Source of the DNA: Halanaerobium sp046541575 | Lineage (GTDB): Bacteria; Bacillota; Halanaerobiia; Halanaerobiales; Halanaerobiaceae | NCBI GenBank assembly: GCA_046541575.1 | Contig: JBKHDA010000041.1 | Span: 1 to 17,252 of the forward strand | DNA: 17,252 nt | Reading direction: 5' to 3' | Shown: piece by piece, positions 15,059 through 17,252 of the stretch | Numbering within the stretch: the stretch's first letter is position 1 | Layout of the letters: each line of letters starts with the position of its first letter | Program-made: the position numbers and the translations under genes | Notes under the pieces: model-generated | What the model was told of the DNA's origin: nothing | The model's input: the letters and a program-made list of their open reading frames with translations, nothing else | The model's database searches: none

Positions 15059-16495
15059 TCATTCCATCGACTTTAATTCTTTTTTGATTTCATCTGCAAT
15101 CATTTCTGCCTTAGTTCCTACTACAACCTGGGCATTATTCTTATTTGCCTTTAAAACACCAGTTGCACCCAGAGTTTGTAATGTTTTTTCATCAATTTTA
15201 GAACTATCTTCAACCTCAAGTCGTAATCTGGTAATACAGGATTCTACACTCTTAATATTATCTTTACCACCAAGTGCTTCAATATAGGCTCTGGATTTAT
15301 TTTTATCAGCTGAACTGGATTCAGATGAATCCTTTTTCTGCTGCTGTGTTTCAGGCATTACACTCATATCAGAACCGGCTGCCTCTGCTCCCAGTCGGCC
15401 TGGAGTAGGAATATCAAATTTTTGAATAGCTAAGCGGAATAAAAAATAATAAACTGCAAAAAATAAAATTCCTATTGGAATAATCATTATTGGCCTGGTT
15501 GCAAGTCCATAATTTAAGAAATAATCAATTGCTCCTGCAGAAAATCCGAAACCATGCTGAATTCCCAGTAGATAAGTAACTACCAGTGATAAGCCGGTCA
15601 ATAAAGCATGGATAACATATAATGCTGGTGCAAGAAACATAAATGCAAATTCAATTGGCTCTGTTATTCCGGTTAAAAATGATGTCAAAGCTACACTTAA
15701 GAAGATACCAGAAACTGCTGCCTTGTTTTCTGGTTTAGCAGTATGATACATTGCCAGTGCGGCAGCAGGAAGTCCGAACATCATCATCGGGAAAAACCCG
15801 GACATGAAAAATCCAGCTGAAGGATCACCAGCAAAGAATCTTGAAAGATCACCTGTAACAACCTCTCCAGCTGCGTTTGTAAACTCACCAAATACAAACC
15901 AGATAAAACTGTTGAGAACATGATGCAGTCCAAGAGGAATTAATAAGCGATTTAAGAATCCATAGACAAATACTCCCACAGCACCAGCGTCAATTATCCA
16001 CTGACCTGCAAGCTGAATAGCATCCTGAATTGGAGGCCAGATAAAGCCAAAAATACCGGCTAAAACAACAGCGGCAGCCCCGGTTGCAATTGGGACAAAA
16101 CGGCGCCCCCCAAAAAATCCTAAAAAATCAGGTAATTTAATATCATGATAACGATTATAAAGAGCACCAGCAGTTAAACCACCGATAATACCTGCTAAAA
16201 CTCCCATATTAATATCTGAATTAATAGCCTGAGTACCATTATTGATCACAAGATAGCCTACTGCACCTGCCAGACCGGCAGAACCTGAACTGTCATGAGC
16301 AATTCCAACTGCAACACCAATACCAAATAATAAGGCCAGATTATCAAAAATTGCAGAACCTGCAGCCATTATAAATGGAATATTAAAAACATCTTCAGCT
16401 CCGAGTCTGAGTAATAAGGCAGCAGCAGGTAAGACTGCGATTGGAAGCATTAGAGATTTACCAATACGCTGTAATTGAGAAAATACTTTTTTCAA
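15059..16495 (-). CDS. nagE: PTS N-acetylglucosamine-type permease, IIBC components
   Basis: A 478-residue membrane permease of the glucose/GlcNAc superfamily. The IIC domain (about 1-365) carries GLHHVLNSFIWFVFGEF (189-205), whose NSFIWF sequence is the NagE form, and GITEPIEF (276-283). After a serine- and glutamine-rich linker (about 370-400) a IIB domain has its phosphorylated cysteine at C420 in ESCITRLRL. There is no IIA domain, unlike the three-domain NagE of E. coli, so phosphate must come from a separate EIIA such as the one at 10768-11247. The start is TTG with a GGGAGGT ribosome site eight bases upstream. It has its own strong promoter and operator. GlcNAc specificity is inferred; other amino sugars or glucose are possible. 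Confidence 0.88.
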   Translation of the reverse strand: MKKVFSQLQRIGKSLMLPIAVLPAAALLLRLGAEDVFNIPFIMAAGSAIFDNLALLFGIGVAVGIAHDSSGSAGLAGAVGYLVINNGTQAINSDINMGVLAGIIGGLTAGALYNRYHDIKLPDFLGFFGGRRFVPIATGAAAVVLAGIFGFIWPPIQDAIQLAGQWIIDAGAVGVFVYGFLNRLLIPLGLHHVLNSFIWFVFGEFTNAAGEVVTGDLSRFFAGDPSAGFFMSGFFPMMMFGLPAAALAMYHTAKPENKAAVSGIFLSVALTSFLTGITEPIEFAFMFLAPALYVIHALLTGLSLVVTYLLGIQHGFGFSAGAIDYFLNYGLATRPIMIIPIGILFFAVYYFLFRLAIQKFDIPTPGRLGAEAAGSDMSVMPETQQQKKDSSESSSADKNKSRAYIEALGGKDNIKSVESCITRLRLEVEDSSKIDEKTLQTLGATGVLKANKNNAQVVVGTKAEMIADEIKKELKSME

Positions 16496-16629
16496 TTAAA
16501 TCAACCTCCCTGTTATTTTGATTATATAAATTCAAATAACTTAAATTAAATCCCTCCTCTATAAAAAAATAGTCTGTTTATCAAAAAAGTTATTTCCCAA
16601 AAATTGATAATTTGAATTTTTAGAATATT

Positions 16630-16660
16630 AACTTTAGTTTAATTATACTTAACTAAAGTT
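16630..16660. promoter_or_regulatory. Inverted-repeat operator over the nagE promoter
   Basis: Perfect 10-base arms AACTTTAGTT (16630-16639) and AACTAAAGTT (16651-16660) flank 11 bases that contain the -10 box. The position means a bound protein would block RNA polymerase. The core TTAGTT...AACTAA resembles operators of ROK-family repressors such as XylR, though with shorter spacing; the regulator is not in the window. Confidence 0.8.
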
Positions 16661-16670
16661 TTGTTGTCAA
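16642..16670 (-). promoter_or_regulatory. Consensus sigma-A promoter of nagE
   Basis: On the minus strand TTGACA (16670-16665), exactly 17 bases, TATAAT (16647-16642): a perfect match to the sigma-A consensus. The leader to the TTG start is about 140 bases, AT-rich, with nested weak stems (16528-16537 with 16610-16619; 16578-16584 with 16604-16610) and an extra AGGAGGGA (16558-16551) that has no start codon nearby. No RAT is present. Confidence 0.92.
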
Positions 16671-16706
16671 GATAATCTATTATTTGCAGTAATTTCTATC
16701 AATAAG

Positions 16707-16742
16707 CAAAAAATCGTCCTGCTTGAAATTTCTACAGGACGA
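16707..16742 (-). terminator. Terminator after the [FeFe]-hydrogenase gene
   Basis: Arms TCGTCCTG (16714-16721) and CAGGACGA (16735-16742) form an 8-bp GC-rich stem with a 13-base loop, followed on the minus strand by an uninterrupted T-run. It lies about 50 bases after the stop codon and isolates the hydrogenase from nagE. Confidence 0.9.
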
Positions 16743-16794
16743 CCTTTATAATTCAGTATTTAATTTAATCTTACTATTTTATTGGATGAGCTCT

Positions 16795-17252
16795 TTAATT
16801 TTTTGGTCTTGCTTTATATTTTGTGTGTAAAAGGTGATGTGATTCTCCACCTAATGGTTCTCCTAAGAACTCCTCATATAATTTAATAATCTGTGGATTT
16901 TCATGAGATTTTCTAACCTTACTGGCATCATCAATGCTTCCCAGACCCTGACCGCGTTTTTCTTTCTTTTCATTTGTAGCCGGACGGGGCTGACCACCAC
17001 CACCAACACAACCGTGAGGACAGGCCATAATTTCAATGAAATCCAGGTCACATTCTCCCGCTCTAACTCTTTCCATTAATTTTTGAGCATTTGCAAATCC
17101 ATTGGCTATACCAACTTTTACAACTCTATCTCCAATTTTTACCTCAGCTTTGTTAATACCTCTAAAACCTAAGTTCAACTTTTCCAGTGGTTCTCCCGTT
17201 AATTTTTCCTTAACAGATCTAACAGCAGCCTCAGCAACCCCACCTGTTGTAC
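16795..17252 (-). CDS. [FeFe]-hydrogenase catalytic subunit, C-terminal fragment (cut by window edge)
   Basis: The frame is open to the right edge, so only the C-terminal 151 or so residues are present. It reads TTGGVAEAAVRS near the edge, matching the TGGV region of the H-cluster domain, then IEIMACPHGCVGGGGQP, the third H-cluster binding motif (MxCxxGCxxGGGQP) whose two cysteines ligate the 4Fe-4S and diiron sites. The C-terminus LYEEFLGEPLGGESHHLLHTKY is the small-subunit-like tail. The enzyme makes or consumes hydrogen in fermentation. Whether it is a stand-alone HydA, a bifurcating HydA or an NADP-reducing HndD type depends on the missing N-terminal cluster domains. In-frame TTG at 17178 is not a real start because homology continues upstream of it. 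The residue after CP is histidine, where glycine is common. Confidence 0.95.
   Translation of the reverse strand, partial: TTGGVAEAAVRSVKEKLTGEPLEKLNLGFRGINKAEVKIGDRVVKVGIANGFANAQKLMERVRAGECDLDFIEIMACPHGCVGGGGQPRPATNEKKEKRGQGLGSIDDASKVRKSHENPQIIKLYEEFLGEPLGGESHHLLHTKYKARPKN

Noticed and set aside
16496..16560. Leader peptide reading from the upstream AGGAGGGA in the nagE leader
   Set aside because: The nearest possible start (TTG at 16535) is about 16 bases away, too far for initiation, and its frame runs into the nagE start in another frame.

Overview
The window looks like chromosome from an AT-rich, anaerobic, Gram-positive-type bacterium (Firmicutes/Halanaerobiota). Supporting signs are the AGGAGG-type ribosome sites, frequent TTG starts, a CIRCE-controlled groESL operon, GlcT-type PTS antitermination, pyruvate phosphate dikinase with its regulatory kinase, and an [FeFe]-hydrogenase. 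A member of Halanaerobiales is my best guess, but that is an inference from gene content and protein feel, not a database match. Every gene I support lies on the minus strand, so transcription runs from the right edge of the window to the left.

Reading in transcription order from the right: (1) the C-terminal end of an [FeFe]-hydrogenase (16795-17252), closed by a strong terminator. (2) A NagE-type PTS IIBC permease (15059-16495) driven by a consensus sigma-A promoter that overlaps a perfect inverted repeat, followed after a terminator by a conserved TIM-barrel-like protein of unknown function (14032-14937). (3) A glucose PTS module: the antiterminator glcT (12900-13757), a PtsG-type IIBC (11314-12735) and a free EIIA-Glc protein (10768-11247). 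Both glcT and the IIBC gene are preceded by a ribonucleic antiterminator (RAT) that overlaps a terminator, so GlcT probably controls its own synthesis as well as that of the transporter. (4) A tightly packed seven-gene run: proB, proA, proC (proline from glutamate), tsaE, tsaB, tsaD (t6A modification of tRNA), and a three-domain radical SAM/PDZ/DUF512-like protein of unknown function. (5) groES-groEL under a perfect CIRCE operator, with a terminator after groEL. (6) A 612-base gene-free stretch (898-1509) holding that terminator, a duplicated 53-base repeat whose second copy is interrupted by 59 bases, and a perfect palindrome near a possible ppsR promoter. (7) ppsR and the first 23 codons of ppdK, which runs off the left edge.

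The genes mostly cover central housekeeping: sugar uptake (two IIBC permeases that may share one EIIA), pyruvate/PEP interconversion, hydrogen metabolism, proline synthesis, tRNA modification and protein folding. The least explained parts are the radical SAM protein with its unusual domain order, the TIM-barrel protein beside the PTS genes, the interrupted noncoding repeat, and the self-regulating GlcT circuit. I see no CRISPR array, rRNA, tRNA, insertion sequence or phage gene.
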